Of a stretch of 64,000 nt of DNA, positions 25,556 through 35,379 are shown piece after piece. A model generated the notes under the pieces. It made no database searches. It was not told the origin of the DNA and saw only the letters and a program-made list of their open reading frames with translations. The translations under genes were made by a program, and so were the position numbers. The stretch is from an uncultured Lachnospiraceae bacterium. Its GTDB lineage: Bacteria > Bacillota > Clostridia > Lachnospirales > Lachnospiraceae. The stretch spans positions 1 through 64,000 of the forward strand of contig CAJTSB010000011.1 in the NCBI GenBank assembly GCA_910578825.1, given 5' to 3'. Position 1 is the stretch's first letter. The number at the start of each line of letters is the position of its first letter.

Positions 25556-25584
25556 ATTGTATCATTGAATTGGAAAAAGGGCAA
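25556..25584 (-). promoter_or_regulatory. Promoter of the zinc-ribbon/sugar-transferase operon
   Basis: On the minus strand, TTGCCC (25584-25579), a 17-nt spacer and TACAAT (25561-25556). The upstream segment to 25640 has spaced TTGTA motifs that might bind a regulator. Confidence 0.55.
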
Positions 25585-25698
25585 GTTTTCTTACACTTTA
25601 CGTACAACTGTCTTACAACTTCCATACAATTCGTAATAATCATTTCAGGAAATTAATCTGCTTATTCTTTAATTTTAAGAAATTACGTGATTCATGCG

Positions 25699-27594
25699 TT
25701 AGGGTCTGAGGGAATAATTACACTTTTTGAGCGAAAAATTCGGATTATAATAGGGATCGCCTTCTTTCAGTATAGCAATCCACCGCGTGCGAATAAAATC
25801 CATCTCATCGCCAAAACGACGCACTTTCTCCTTGGTATCCTCTTTACCGCGCGACTTCGATTCATAGTGGTATGCCTCCACATAGGGGTCGTAGACCACA
25901 AGATATCCCTCCGCCCTCACGCGCAGGCAGAAATCAAGGTCGTTAAACGCTACTGCAAGCTGCTCCTCTAACCCATGGATTTTCTCATATAGATCACGCG
26001 GCGTCATCAAACATGCCGCTGTTACAGCGCTGTAATTCAACTGCAGAGCCGCCTTGTGGTAATAGCCCTCCTGCCCGCGCCGCAGTCCCGGGAACATATT
26101 TGCCGCAATTCCATCAATCCCCACAACAATTCCGGCATGTTGGTAAGTGTTGTCCGGATAGTACAATCTCGCGCCTACAATCCCCACCTCGGATCGCTGA
26201 CAGTTCCCCAGCATTTCTTCCATCCAGTCATCGGTTATCATTTCAATATCATTGTTCAGGAGCACTACATATTCTCCGCAGGCAAAGGAAACGCCAAAAT
26301 TATTGATTGCCGAATAGTTGAAACCTTCCTCCCAGACCACAACTTTCACTGACTGTCCGCCAGGGAGCACGCCTTCAGCGTACAGGTTCCTGTTTCTGTC
26401 CATCCATACATCCCTATCTGAAATGTCTTCATTATCTGGAACACCCTCTTGGCTGACGCCGCAAAGCTCTCTGTAATAAGCAAATGTGTCCGATTCGCTG
26501 CTGTTATTCTCAATAATGATAATTTCATAATTCTGCCACGTCGATTTTCGGACAGACTCAATACAGCGGCGCAATGTGTCAACCTGATCTTTGTTGGGTA
26601 TCAGAATGGAAACCAATGGCGTCCCTGTCACCGGATATTTCACGCGGTAATATCCAAAATGCAAAAGATGGCTGACCTCTCCCTGCTGGCCTGTCCGTTT
26701 CAGATGTTCTTCCAATGCACGCTTTCCCGCATCATAGGCATACGTCTTACTCAACGGATTGTCCGCCGTGGAATTGCTGTGTACCCGCCAATGGTAAAGG
26801 ATTCTGGGAACATGCCCGATATGTTTTGCAAGCTCTGTGCAGCGCAGAATGAAATCATAATCCTGCGCACCGTCAAATTCCTCACGCATCCCTCCCACCT
26901 TGTTCACAATGTCCCGTTTGACACAGAGAAAGTGCGTGATATAATTGTTGGAACGCAAAAGATCCGGACTGAAATCCGGTTTGAAATGGGGTTTCTGATG
27001 CGTAAGCCCTGTTCTTGTCTCCTCAACCTGGTCTTCATCCGAATAAATAACCTCACATTTCGGCTCATTGTTCATCAGAAGAACCATCTCGTACAATGCC
27101 TCCGGCGCAAGCAAATCATCATGATCGAGAAGTCCAATCCATTCCCCCTCTGCCAGTTCCATGCCCGCATTGGTGTTTCCCGCAATCCCTTTATTCTCAC
27201 TCAGATGATGGTAACAAATTCTCGATTCCTGGTGCATCCGGCAATATTTTTCTACGATTTCTCGAACCTTATTCCCCGGCGTAGCGTCCGCAAGGCAGAG
27301 CTGCCAGTTGCTGTAAGACTGTGCGCGCACGGAATCCATCATCTCTGTCAGATATGTTTCTTTCGTCTGATAACAGGGAACCACCACACTGATGAAAGGG
27401 CGGTATGAAAATCCGCCCTCCCGTTTTGCCTGTTTTATAAGTTCTTCACTTCCTGCTCTGTGCTTTTCATACCATGGACCGTAGGGCACATCCTCCGGCT
27501 CCAGTTTATCTCTCAAGCGGTTAAGAAATGCCTTCGGTCCATAATGCCTGAAATAGCGGATTCCCTTTTTGATTCGATATGGCGTTATCTTCAT
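25699..27594 (-). CDS. Two-domain GT2 glycosyltransferase
   Basis: A 631-aa protein with two GT-A domains. The first starts near residue 67 (FISVVVPCYQTKETYLTEMM, LLDHDDLLAPEAL, DEDQVEE). The second starts near 325 (LVSILIPNKDQVDTLRRCIE, IIIENNSSE, VVLLNNDIEMITDDW, AFNDLDFCLRVRAEGY). An N-terminal basic helical segment precedes both. Such tandem GT2 proteins make rhamnan or other repeat polysaccharides at the membrane. GAGGAAGG precedes the ATG and the gene starts 14 nt after the glucosaminidase stop, so a cell-wall hydrolase and this polymerase-type enzyme are likely co-transcribed. Confidence 0.9.
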   Translation of the reverse strand: MKITPYRIKKGIRYFRHYGPKAFLNRLRDKLEPEDVPYGPWYEKHRAGSEELIKQAKREGGFSYRPFISVVVPCYQTKETYLTEMMDSVRAQSYSNWQLCLADATPGNKVREIVEKYCRMHQESRICYHHLSENKGIAGNTNAGMELAEGEWIGLLDHDDLLAPEALYEMVLLMNNEPKCEVIYSDEDQVEETRTGLTHQKPHFKPDFSPDLLRSNNYITHFLCVKRDIVNKVGGMREEFDGAQDYDFILRCTELAKHIGHVPRILYHWRVHSNSTADNPLSKTYAYDAGKRALEEHLKRTGQQGEVSHLLHFGYYRVKYPVTGTPLVSILIPNKDQVDTLRRCIESVRKSTWQNYEIIIIENNSSESDTFAYYRELCGVSQEGVPDNEDISDRDVWMDRNRNLYAEGVLPGGQSVKVVVWEEGFNYSAINNFGVSFACGEYVVLLNNDIEMITDDWMEEMLGNCQRSEVGIVGARLYYPDNTYQHAGIVVGIDGIAANMFPGLRRGQEGYYHKAALQLNYSAVTAACLMTPRDLYEKIHGLEEQLAVAFNDLDFCLRVRAEGYLVVYDPYVEAYHYESKSRGKEDTKEKVRRFGDEMDFIRTRWIAILKEGDPYYNPNFSLKKCNYSLRP

Positions 27595-27608
27595 ACTTCT
27601 GCCTTCCT

Positions 27609-29888
27609 CTATCCTATCTTGACGCTCTGTTTGGCGGAGTAACCGGAACGATACGTTTTCTTATTTACCTTTCTCCATTTACGAATTTTATAATAGTAGG
27701 TTTTCCCGCGGGAAACCTTTTTATCCGTATAGGATACGGTAGAATTCCTGGTTATCTTTTTCAAAAGTTTATATGTTTTTCCGCCATTCGTGGAACGGTA
27801 AATCTCATAGCCGTCCACCTTGCTGTCCCTCTGCCATGAAATTTGTACTGACGTTCCATTTGACAGCCCCACATTTTTAAGTTTTGGCTTGGAAATCTTC
27901 ACATCCGCCTTTTTCGTACTGCTGTAGGAAGAATAATAATTCTTTCCGTTTATCTTCTGATAAGAACGAATACGATACGTGTACGTGTGGCCAGGCAATA
28001 ATGTCTTGTCTTTGTATGTCGTGGTATTGCGGCTGGTAATGGTCTTAATCCGTGTATACTTGCCGGAATCCATCTTTCGGTATATCTGATAGCCTGTAAC
28101 GTTCTTCTTTTTCCATGTCAGCTGCGCCGTCGTATATCCGCTAGTCTTAAATGACTTCCAACTGGTTGCCGGAATACTTTGGTCCACATCCTTTACGGAA
28201 GAATAGGAAGAGTACATCGTTTTAGGATGCAGTTTCAAATAGGCACGTACTTTATAATAGTAGTGTTTTCCCGGTGTCGCACTGTTATCCTGCCAGGAAG
28301 TCGTCGTATATTTGCTTATCGTTTTGATTCTGCTGTATTTGCCGTTCTCCCCTTCCTTGCGGTACACCTGATACCCCTTGGCGCCGCCAATCTCTTTCCA
28401 GGAAAGTTTTACCACGCCGTCCGTTACCTTCGTCGCATTCAAAGAAGGTTTTGCCAGCTTTTCGCCCGGATAAGGACACCTGGAAGAAGGCATATTCGTA
28501 TACACAGGTACCTTAAAGACAAAATTGTTATTGAGGACGCCCATGGACGTATAACTGTTCTTCACATTCGTGCTCTCATTTTGCGCAGCAAGAAGATGCT
28601 GCATGTACTGATGCCAGTACAGTCCGTCGTAAGAGTCGTCCACGTCAAATTTCTGCAAGTAGAACGTATCCTGCCCCTTGGAAATATAATTGGACGCTGT
28701 CTTCTGCGCGCCGCCCCGCAACGCCGCATACCGCGTCGTCCATCCGGCTTTCTTTGCCTCCTGCAGCCCGCTTATGATGACCTGCTCTCCAATACCCGTA
28801 GCCTGAATATTAAAATAATTGTAATACCCTTTATATCCCGGATATGTTCCGGAAATCAGCTTGGAACTTCCATTGACGCCCTGCTCCTGCCGCACGCGGC
28901 TTGCCAGGAAATACGGGCTGACTCCCAGTTCTTTTCCAATCTTCATAAACGCCCTGGCATACGTAATGTTTCCGCCGGAGCCGTCCTCCAGTTTCTTCTT
29001 ACTCATAAATGTATTGCTCAGTATCTTTTCCACGCCGGATTCCGTGTGGTAAGAGCCGTTATAGGTCAATTGCTCAAACTGAAATACCGAATCCTCATTG
29101 AGCATATTGCGCGGGTCCATATAATATTTTACCACAGACTCGGACGCCTGCACCCAGGTTGTGCCATTCTTGATCACCCATTGACCGGTAGACATGTTAT
29201 AATCCTTTGACTCCGTGGATTTCCAGGTCGCCGGCGCATTGATATCAACGAGATTTCTGGCGTCTACCATCTCATTTTTAATCACATCCGACCATTTCAG
29301 CCCTGTATTCATGGGCACAAACGTCCAATTCGGATGCGCATTAATTAATTTCTGGATGTAGGAGCGATAGCTCGAGGGAAACGCCGATAAATCCGTTTTC
29401 CCTTTGGCAGCGGCATAGGTTGTGTTTCTTGCCTTGCGGTTCAAATACGTTTCTTTCCACTCCGCAAGCCGGCTATCCTGTGTCACTACATAATTATCCG
29501 CTACATACCCTGTGTATTCCCTGCCATTTACAGCAAACTTCACCTGATACCAGAGATGCTGTTCCCCTATCACGGCGCCAAGAAACTGTACCTGATGTCC
29601 GCTGGGCAAGTTCTGTGTCACCGCAGCTGACAATGACGGCTCCTGATAAACTGCAATTTGTGTACCGTTTGTAAGCATACCGTACATCGCAAACTCTTTG
29701 ATCAGCTCTGCAAACGCCCGCTCGGCCTCCTTTCTGAGATCCGTTTGCTCTGTTTCTTTTCCATCCGATGCTGAAACCTGATCTGTATTTGGCTGAACGG
29801 CGTACGCCATCATTTCATCTGCGCAGAGTTGCCCCACGAGAACAGCCGTCAGGATCCATGCAATCAGTTTCACTTTCCTTCTTTTCAT
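27609..29888 (-). CDS. Secreted N-acetylglucosaminidase with SH3 and FnIII-like modules
   Basis: A 759-aa exported autolysin. It has a signal peptide (residues 1-30), an SH3-like domain at about 70-140, and an endo-beta-N-acetylglucosaminidase (GH73/LytD-like) domain at about 215-450 with YARAFMKIGKELGVSPYFLA, RVRQEQGVNGSSKLI and YNYFNIQATG. Four FnIII-like repeats follow (about 475-759), each with GYQVYRK or GYEIYRS, YYYKVR and YSSYS. It should cut the glycan backbone of peptidoglycan, with the tail acting as spacer or binding part. No LPXTG motif is present. The same repeat style appears in the next two secreted proteins, suggesting a shared module pool. Confidence 0.9.
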   Translation of the reverse strand: MKRRKVKLIAWILTAVLVGQLCADEMMAYAVQPNTDQVSASDGKETEQTDLRKEAERAFAELIKEFAMYGMLTNGTQIAVYQEPSLSAAVTQNLPSGHQVQFLGAVIGEQHLWYQVKFAVNGREYTGYVADNYVVTQDSRLAEWKETYLNRKARNTTYAAAKGKTDLSAFPSSYRSYIQKLINAHPNWTFVPMNTGLKWSDVIKNEMVDARNLVDINAPATWKSTESKDYNMSTGQWVIKNGTTWVQASESVVKYYMDPRNMLNEDSVFQFEQLTYNGSYHTESGVEKILSNTFMSKKKLEDGSGGNITYARAFMKIGKELGVSPYFLASRVRQEQGVNGSSKLISGTYPGYKGYYNYFNIQATGIGEQVIISGLQEAKKAGWTTRYAALRGGAQKTASNYISKGQDTFYLQKFDVDDSYDGLYWHQYMQHLLAAQNESTNVKNSYTSMGVLNNNFVFKVPVYTNMPSSRCPYPGEKLAKPSLNATKVTDGVVKLSWKEIGGAKGYQVYRKEGENGKYSRIKTISKYTTTSWQDNSATPGKHYYYKVRAYLKLHPKTMYSSYSSVKDVDQSIPATSWKSFKTSGYTTAQLTWKKKNVTGYQIYRKMDSGKYTRIKTITSRNTTTYKDKTLLPGHTYTYRIRSYQKINGKNYYSSYSSTKKADVKISKPKLKNVGLSNGTSVQISWQRDSKVDGYEIYRSTNGGKTYKLLKKITRNSTVSYTDKKVSRGKTYYYKIRKWRKVNKKTYRSGYSAKQSVKIG

Positions 29889-29944
29889 ATCCCTTCTTCC
29901 TCCATTCGCTGAAGTCCCTTCTTAAACTATATTCAAATCAAAAC

Positions 29945-32677
29945 TTAATAAATTTCGCTTTCTGCCACTTTTCCATAACTTCCATAACCTGGGCGTTTTC
30001 CTTCACGGACAGCGCGAATCCGGTAGTAGTATTTAACCCCTTTCTGTACGCCCTGATCCGTAAAACTTACAGATTCTTTTCCCTCCACTTTCGCTATCTG
30101 CGTAAATCCTCCTGTTTTCTGTGTGCTGCGCATAATCTCATAGCAATTTGCGCCGGGCGCAGTCTGCCATTCCAGTTGTAAACCATTGTTTACCTTCTGA
30201 ATCGCATCAACGTTTACTTTCCGCAGGTTATATGCAGACACCGGTTTGGAATCGCCGCTGTAACCTTTTACGCCTTTCTTTTTGACAATTGTCTCTACGA
30301 CATAATAATAACGCTTTCCGCTGGCAATCCCTTTATCCAGATAACTGGTGATATTTCGGTCGCGGATTTCTGCAATCTTTTCGTAAATTCCATTCTTTTT
30401 GGTACTGCGTTTGATACTGTATGCGTACGCATTCTTATCTCTCTTCCATTTCAACCCCATGGTTTTGCTGTCATTTGACTTAACATAAACCATGGACGTG
30501 CCAGTAATTGTCTGTCCTGCCACCGGGCTGCAATAGCCGCTTACTCCGGTTTTGCCGTCCACATTGTTTAATACCTGCACTCTGTAATAATATTTCTTCT
30601 TCGCTTTTACCGTCTTATCCACATAGGAGCTTGCCGTCCCCTTCACCTCCGCAATCGTCTTATAACCCTTCTTTTGGGAGGTGCTTCTCTGAATACGATA
30701 GCGATATGCGTTCTCTACCTTGTTCCAGCGAACGCGCAGAGAGGTACTGCTTGCAGAGCTGACATTGCGAACCGACGTCTTCATAACCGCCCAGCCCGTA
30801 CGTATCGGGGAATAGCTGCTGTATCCATTGTTATCCCCTCCTCTGGCACGTATTTTGTAGGAATAATTTTGCTGGGTTTTTATTTTATTATCTGTATAAC
30901 TGGTCTCTGTTGTCGTAGCAATCTTCTTAAACTTGTCAGCCCCTTCTTCTTTGCGCCAAACCTCATATTTTTCTGCGCCGCCCGACGCTTTCCAGCTCAC
31001 TTTGAGTTTCCCTGCTGCTTTGGAGACAACGCTTTTTATCTCCGGCAGCAACAGCGCCGCACCGGACTGCACGCTGGAATACGAAGATTTTTCACCATCT
31101 GCATATACGGCACGAATTTTATAAGAACAGGGAACCCCTGCCTTAACCGTATCATCATACTGGCATTCACTGACATCTGCAATTTTAACGTATTTTCCGC
31201 CTGAAGACTCCATGCGGTACACCTCATAGGAGACAGCGTCCGCTACTCCCTGCCAGCTAATACGCAGCTTTTTGCTGCCCCTTGATTGAATCCAGTCAAT
31301 TTGAGGCGTATTTCCCCCTAACGTCAATCCATAATACTGTGCGATTCCCTGTGCGTCTGCAACACCCAGTTTCTTTAATTTGGCATTCGTATTTAGAAAT
31401 CCACTGACATCCGACGCATTTGACAAAAACGCGTGCTCTATCAGAACCGCAGGAATTCCAGCTTCTTTGCTCTGGCGAATGACGCCCAGATAATCCGCCA
31501 GAGAGCCGTCCGGATAGCGTGTGTTATTCTCTGAATTATGTATCAAAACACCGCCTGCCCAGGTTTTCAGACCCAATTCGCTCAATTTCTTATAAATACT
31601 GGTCGCAAGCCCTTTTCCCTCTTCTCCGATCTGAGGACGATAATTGTTATTGGGAATATAAACACCCACACCGGATGCGGCCGTATTCACACTTGAATTC
31701 AAATGAAAACTAACATATACGTTCGCTTTTTTTGCCACCGCAAGCTCCACCCTTTTGGCGTTACAGGTGGCGGAGGTCACAGCGGATCCCCCATTCGGAC
31801 AGGCATTACTCGTCCTCGTCATATACACGGTGACTCCGGCATATTTCTGCAGCTCCGTTCTGCAATACTGCGCAATTTTGAGCACTGCCTCTTCTTCTTT
31901 GCATCCATTGCCCCGTGCTCCTGCATGGGTACTGTCATGACCGGGGTCCAGCACAATCACTTTCTTTTTTGCTCCGTATGTGGCTGTACTTCGCGACAGC
32001 GCAGAGTTTCCAATTACCTGCGTATCCTGCAGTACATTCTCAATAGACTGCTCCGAAATCGTGTTTCCATGCTCGTCCATGGTTACCACATTTGCTTCCA
32101 CTTCTTCTAAAACGTCCTGATCCATCAGAATTTCATCCGGCTGCGTATCCGTCTCCTGATTAACACCATAGTGTACATCCATATCCAATTCAGAAAACAG
32201 CACCTTATACGCCCGGCCTTCTGCCTGATATTGGATACTTACCAGCTCATAAATCCCTTTTTGCGTATCATCTGTATACGCTATGGTAAACTTTGCCATG
32301 TTATCTGCAATTTGGGCTGCTTTTGATTGAAACTCCTGTCCATCATCTGCTTTCCGATAGATGAGCTCTGCATGCTCCAGTGCAAGGTTCTCCTGCCCAA
32401 GACTTATGGCAATATTCTGCACACCAGGCGTCTGAACACAATCGCTCTCCATCATAAGGAAATTCAATATTCCCGTCTCTGTCTGATCCCTTTGATTGTC
32501 ATTGCTCTCCTGATCCGTTTCCTGTTCCCTTTGTACGTCTTCGCTCTCCTGTTCTGTTTCCTGTTCCATATCCCATTCATTCTGCGCAATATTCTGCGCC
32601 TGCACGCCGAATCCCATAGACGTTGCCACGATGCACACAACCAGAAGAGCTGCTATCCCTTTTTTAAACAATCCCAC
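29945..32677 (-). CDS. Secreted N-acetylmuramoyl-L-alanine amidase with FnIII-like tail
   Basis: A 910-aa exported protein. It has a signal peptide (GLFKKGIAALLVVCIVATS), a Glu/Gln/Asp-rich linker repeating EQ-Q-ES units, an accessory region, and an Amidase_3 domain around residues 235-430 (VIVLDPGHDSTHAGARG, VYVSFHLNSS, AVLIEHAFLSNASD). About five FnIII-like repeats follow to the end (YEVYRMESS, YEVWRKEEG, YRIQRSTSQ, YSIKRSTKK, YEIMRSTQK). GTG 32677 is chosen as it has GGAG 8 nt upstream and gives the shortest clean signal peptide. It cleaves stem peptides and likely works with the glucosaminidase downstream (56-nt gap). Confidence 0.9.
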   Translation of the reverse strand: MGLFKKGIAALLVVCIVATSMGFGVQAQNIAQNEWDMEQETEQESEDVQREQETDQESNDNQRDQTETGILNFLMMESDCVQTPGVQNIAISLGQENLALEHAELIYRKADDGQEFQSKAAQIADNMAKFTIAYTDDTQKGIYELVSIQYQAEGRAYKVLFSELDMDVHYGVNQETDTQPDEILMDQDVLEEVEANVVTMDEHGNTISEQSIENVLQDTQVIGNSALSRSTATYGAKKKVIVLDPGHDSTHAGARGNGCKEEEAVLKIAQYCRTELQKYAGVTVYMTRTSNACPNGGSAVTSATCNAKRVELAVAKKANVYVSFHLNSSVNTAASGVGVYIPNNNYRPQIGEEGKGLATSIYKKLSELGLKTWAGGVLIHNSENNTRYPDGSLADYLGVIRQSKEAGIPAVLIEHAFLSNASDVSGFLNTNAKLKKLGVADAQGIAQYYGLTLGGNTPQIDWIQSRGSKKLRISWQGVADAVSYEVYRMESSGGKYVKIADVSECQYDDTVKAGVPCSYKIRAVYADGEKSSYSSVQSGAALLLPEIKSVVSKAAGKLKVSWKASGGAEKYEVWRKEEGADKFKKIATTTETSYTDNKIKTQQNYSYKIRARGGDNNGYSSYSPIRTGWAVMKTSVRNVSSASSTSLRVRWNKVENAYRYRIQRSTSQKKGYKTIAEVKGTASSYVDKTVKAKKKYYYRVQVLNNVDGKTGVSGYCSPVAGQTITGTSMVYVKSNDSKTMGLKWKRDKNAYAYSIKRSTKKNGIYEKIAEIRDRNITSYLDKGIASGKRYYYVVETIVKKKGVKGYSGDSKPVSAYNLRKVNVDAIQKVNNGLQLEWQTAPGANCYEIMRSTQKTGGFTQIAKVEGKESVSFTDQGVQKGVKYYYRIRAVREGKRPGYGSYGKVAESEIY

Positions 32678-32826
32678 TTTTTTCACTCCATTTCTACGCT
32701 GGTTTTCATAATTCGCGTTTATTCTAACACACTTTTTTCTGAAACACAACCGCATAGAAGGAAATGGAAATATCCGACGCACCGGCTACGCTTTTTGTTA
32801 CATTTCCAGTTAGAAAATTTACACAA

Positions 32827-32855
32827 AAAGTGTGCGGCACACAACCGCACACTTT
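32827..32855. terminator. Terminator downstream of the GGDEF gene
   Basis: AAAGTGTGCGG (32827-32837) pairs perfectly with CCGCACACTTT (32845-32855) across a 7-nt loop. On the minus strand it is followed by TTGTG and then AT-rich sequence, after the GGDEF stop at 32896. Confidence 0.75.
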
Positions 32856-32895
32856 GTTATTTCTGCTATTTCAATAAATACTCTGATTCCAGATT

Positions 32896-33996
32896 CTACT
32901 CATCGCGAACCTTAATACAATTCTTCCCGCTCGTCTTTCCGAGATAAAGCCTCTGGTCTGCACGACGGATAATTTCATCAATATCCCCATCGGGAATCTC
33001 TTTACATTCACAGATGCCGAACGTCATTGTAACTTTGAGTTTCTGTCCATCTGCCTCTAAATCAGCGTTCTGCAACTTACACTGAACTCTTTCCAGCACT
33101 TTCAGGGCATATGCGATATTGCCAAATACAATCAGCAGAAATTCTTCCCCGCCCCAGCGGCTTACGTAATCAATCTCATTTACAGCTCCGGACAGGCAGC
33201 CTGCAATGAGCCTCAAGACCTCATCCCCCTGCTCATGTCCATATGTATCGTTAATCTTTTTAAAATCATCGATATCTCCCATGACTACGCAATAATCTGC
33301 CCGTCCCAGGTTCTTCCATTCATGAAGGATGCTTCTTCGGTTTCTAAGCTGCGTCAGTTCGTCATAATTTGCCAGACGAAGTAATTCCTGATTTCTCTCC
33401 TTCAATTTCTTACGGTTTGCCGACAACTCCAGAATAAACAGGACACTGAAACTTGCAATCAGCAGAAATCCCATAATATTATTGAAGAATGAAACTTTCA
33501 AATCGGTGGGAACCGGATAGTAATAAACCGGTGTCCCCCGATACATAATCGAACAGACTGCCAAGGTGGCAATGCAGTTTATCAAGGTATAGAGTATCGT
33601 ATACCCATTGGCATTTTCCCCATGCTCCATCAGATACACAGTAGTAAGCATTACCGGAATCATCACCAGATTGTAAATGGAAAATCCATATCCCCATCCC
33701 AGCAACACACAGGCAAATAACGATTCAAAACAGGTTGCAAAGTAAAGAACGCTAATCCGTGCAAAATAACTCCCGGATTCCTTTGTGCCGCAGACACTGA
33801 TAAAATCAACTGCTGCAACCACCACATTGGCAACTACCAATGGCAGACACATCAACAGCACGCCTGCCAGAGCCAGAAACAAATGCACGCATCCCAGAAA
33901 GACTGCCAGAAAACGGTATCTCGTTCTGTCGGTCATGCACACTTTACTTATCAATTCATAAATCTGCTTTACCCTGTACTTCATCTGTCCCGTCAC
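32896..33996 (-). CDS. Membrane diguanylate cyclase (GGDEF)
   Basis: A 366-aa protein with about six transmembrane helices in residues 25-195, no recognisable extracellular sensor, and a C-terminal GGDEF domain (about 205-366). DELTQLRNRRS, VMGDIDDFKKINDTYGHEQGDEVL and SRWGGEEFLLIV carry the metal ligands and the active GGEEF loop, so it should make cyclic di-GMP. The primary inhibitory RXXD site is not evident five residues before the GGEEF loop. The start is GTG 33996 with a short-spaced AAGG, or ATG 33984. It lies among secreted autolysins and surface proteins and may control adhesion or motility, which is inference. Confidence 0.92.
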   Translation of the reverse strand: MTGQMKYRVKQIYELISKVCMTDRTRYRFLAVFLGCVHLFLALAGVLLMCLPLVVANVVVAAVDFISVCGTKESGSYFARISVLYFATCFESLFACVLLGWGYGFSIYNLVMIPVMLTTVYLMEHGENANGYTILYTLINCIATLAVCSIMYRGTPVYYYPVPTDLKVSFFNNIMGFLLIASFSVLFILELSANRKKLKERNQELLRLANYDELTQLRNRRSILHEWKNLGRADYCVVMGDIDDFKKINDTYGHEQGDEVLRLIAGCLSGAVNEIDYVSRWGGEEFLLIVFGNIAYALKVLERVQCKLQNADLEADGQKLKVTMTFGICECKEIPDGDIDEIIRRADQRLYLGKTSGKNCIKVRDE

Positions 33997-34022
33997 ACAA
34001 CCTTCACATTCCCATATTTGTG

Positions 34023-35276
34023 TTATCTCTTATAATATATCAGAGAGAACGAATGCGTCTTGCTGCCCTGGTACGTTTTGTTTCCGATTTTCTTGTTGGC
34101 AACAACGTAATAGTAATATGTCCTGCCCGACTTCAAAGCGGATTTTCCGCACTTCTTAACGGTCAAAGCTCTCTTCGTTGTCGTCTTCACTTTCTTATAG
34201 CCACTTTTCTGTCTGGTGGAAACATAAACCGTGTAATTCTTAGCTCCATCCACTTTCTTCCAGGTCAGTTTCTGACCGCCCCTGACATTCTTAATCTCCA
34301 GCTCCGGCTGCTTTGAGGTGTACGACCAGTTAGACCATGGACCGTATTTTGTGGTTCCATTACTTATCTCTACATAGGCACGCATGCGGACTTTCACAAA
34401 CTGCGCTTTTTTAAGTTTGGTATTATTAAAAGACGTACTGCCATTATATTTTCCGGATTTGCCGAACGCCAGTCTCTTTCCTTTCTTGCCAGTCATTGAC
34501 CAGACTTCATACTGATATCCGCTAGCCGAAGGACGCTTGTTCCATTCTAACTCAAAATAATTCAGTCTCGGACTGTAATACCATGCCTTGACACCGCCCA
34601 ATTTCGCTGGCAAAGTCGGACAATTGTGCTCGGAATCATCCCAGCCTCCACACACCGCCTGATAGGTTGGACTTGAATTCACCGGATACAGGAAAAAACT
34701 ATAAATGCTTTCTTTCTGTAAATTCTTAAGCGTATAAGATGTTATATTTCCCAGAGGAATCCGAATCTTTTTATCAAATTCACTGGACTTATAATATTCC
34801 AGAATATATCCATTCGCCTCCGGGTTTTTGTTCCATTTAAGCGAGATGCTTGTTACTCCTGAGGCAGTCTGGCAGAGATTCGCATTTTTATTCTCCTGCG
34901 GCACCGTTACAACCGCCAGCGGTGCTGTCCATGGTCCGAGATTATCTTCATCTTTCTCATAATATGCAGCTACACGCACGTAATATGTCTTGCCGGAAGA
35001 AAGTTGCGAAAACCATGAATCCGGGTTATAACGCTCAATCTTCTCCTTTACTCCGGAAACAAATCGACTGTCCGCACATAACTGCACCTTATACTCAATA
35101 TCGTCTTCAATCAATGCATCCCATTTCAAGCTGACGCTATTCTTGCTGGCGCTCGTCTGTCTGAACCCTTTAACCTCTGGCGGCGTCGCTGCCTCCGCTT
35201 TGATTCCTGCACCCAGAAACAAGGTACATACAATGAGCAAAAGACTCACTTTTAAATACTTCCATAATCCTTTCAT
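34023..35276 (-). CDS. Secreted FnIII-repeat protein without catalytic domain
   Basis: A 417-aa exported protein with a signal peptide (residues 1-28, ending near AEA-AT) and about four FnIII-like repeats: VSLKWDALIEDDIEYKVQL, ISLKWNKNPEANGYILEYYK, ELEWNKRPSASGYQYEVW and LTWKKVDGAKNYTVYVSTRQ. The tail is rich in Lys and Tyr (SGRTYYYYVVANKKIGNKTY). No anchoring signal is present; the basic tail could bind wall polymers. ATG 35276 has GAGGAG 7 nt upstream, better than ATG 35282. It resembles the repeat tails of the two autolysins upstream, and may be an adhesin or wall-binding protein. Confidence 0.8.
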   Translation of the reverse strand: MKGLWKYLKVSLLLIVCTLFLGAGIKAEAATPPEVKGFRQTSASKNSVSLKWDALIEDDIEYKVQLCADSRFVSGVKEKIERYNPDSWFSQLSSGKTYYVRVAAYYEKDEDNLGPWTAPLAVVTVPQENKNANLCQTASGVTSISLKWNKNPEANGYILEYYKSSEFDKKIRIPLGNITSYTLKNLQKESIYSFFLYPVNSSPTYQAVCGGWDDSEHNCPTLPAKLGGVKAWYYSPRLNYFELEWNKRPSASGYQYEVWSMTGKKGKRLAFGKSGKYNGSTSFNNTKLKKAQFVKVRMRAYVEISNGTTKYGPWSNWSYTSKQPELEIKNVRGGQKLTWKKVDGAKNYTVYVSTRQKSGYKKVKTTTKRALTVKKCGKSALKSGRTYYYYVVANKKIGNKTYQGSKTHSFSLIYYKR

Positions 35277-35379
35277 ACGCATTCTCCTCTTCCTGCCATA
35301 TAAACCATTTGTATGTGACGTTCATTCCCTTCCTTATACGTCTATCATACCCTTAGTACAATACTCCTGTCAACATTTT

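Noticed and set aside
28179..29210. 343-codon open frame on the plus strand
   Set aside because: Antisense to the glucosaminidase and its FnIII-like tail, with no start signal and no protein motif.
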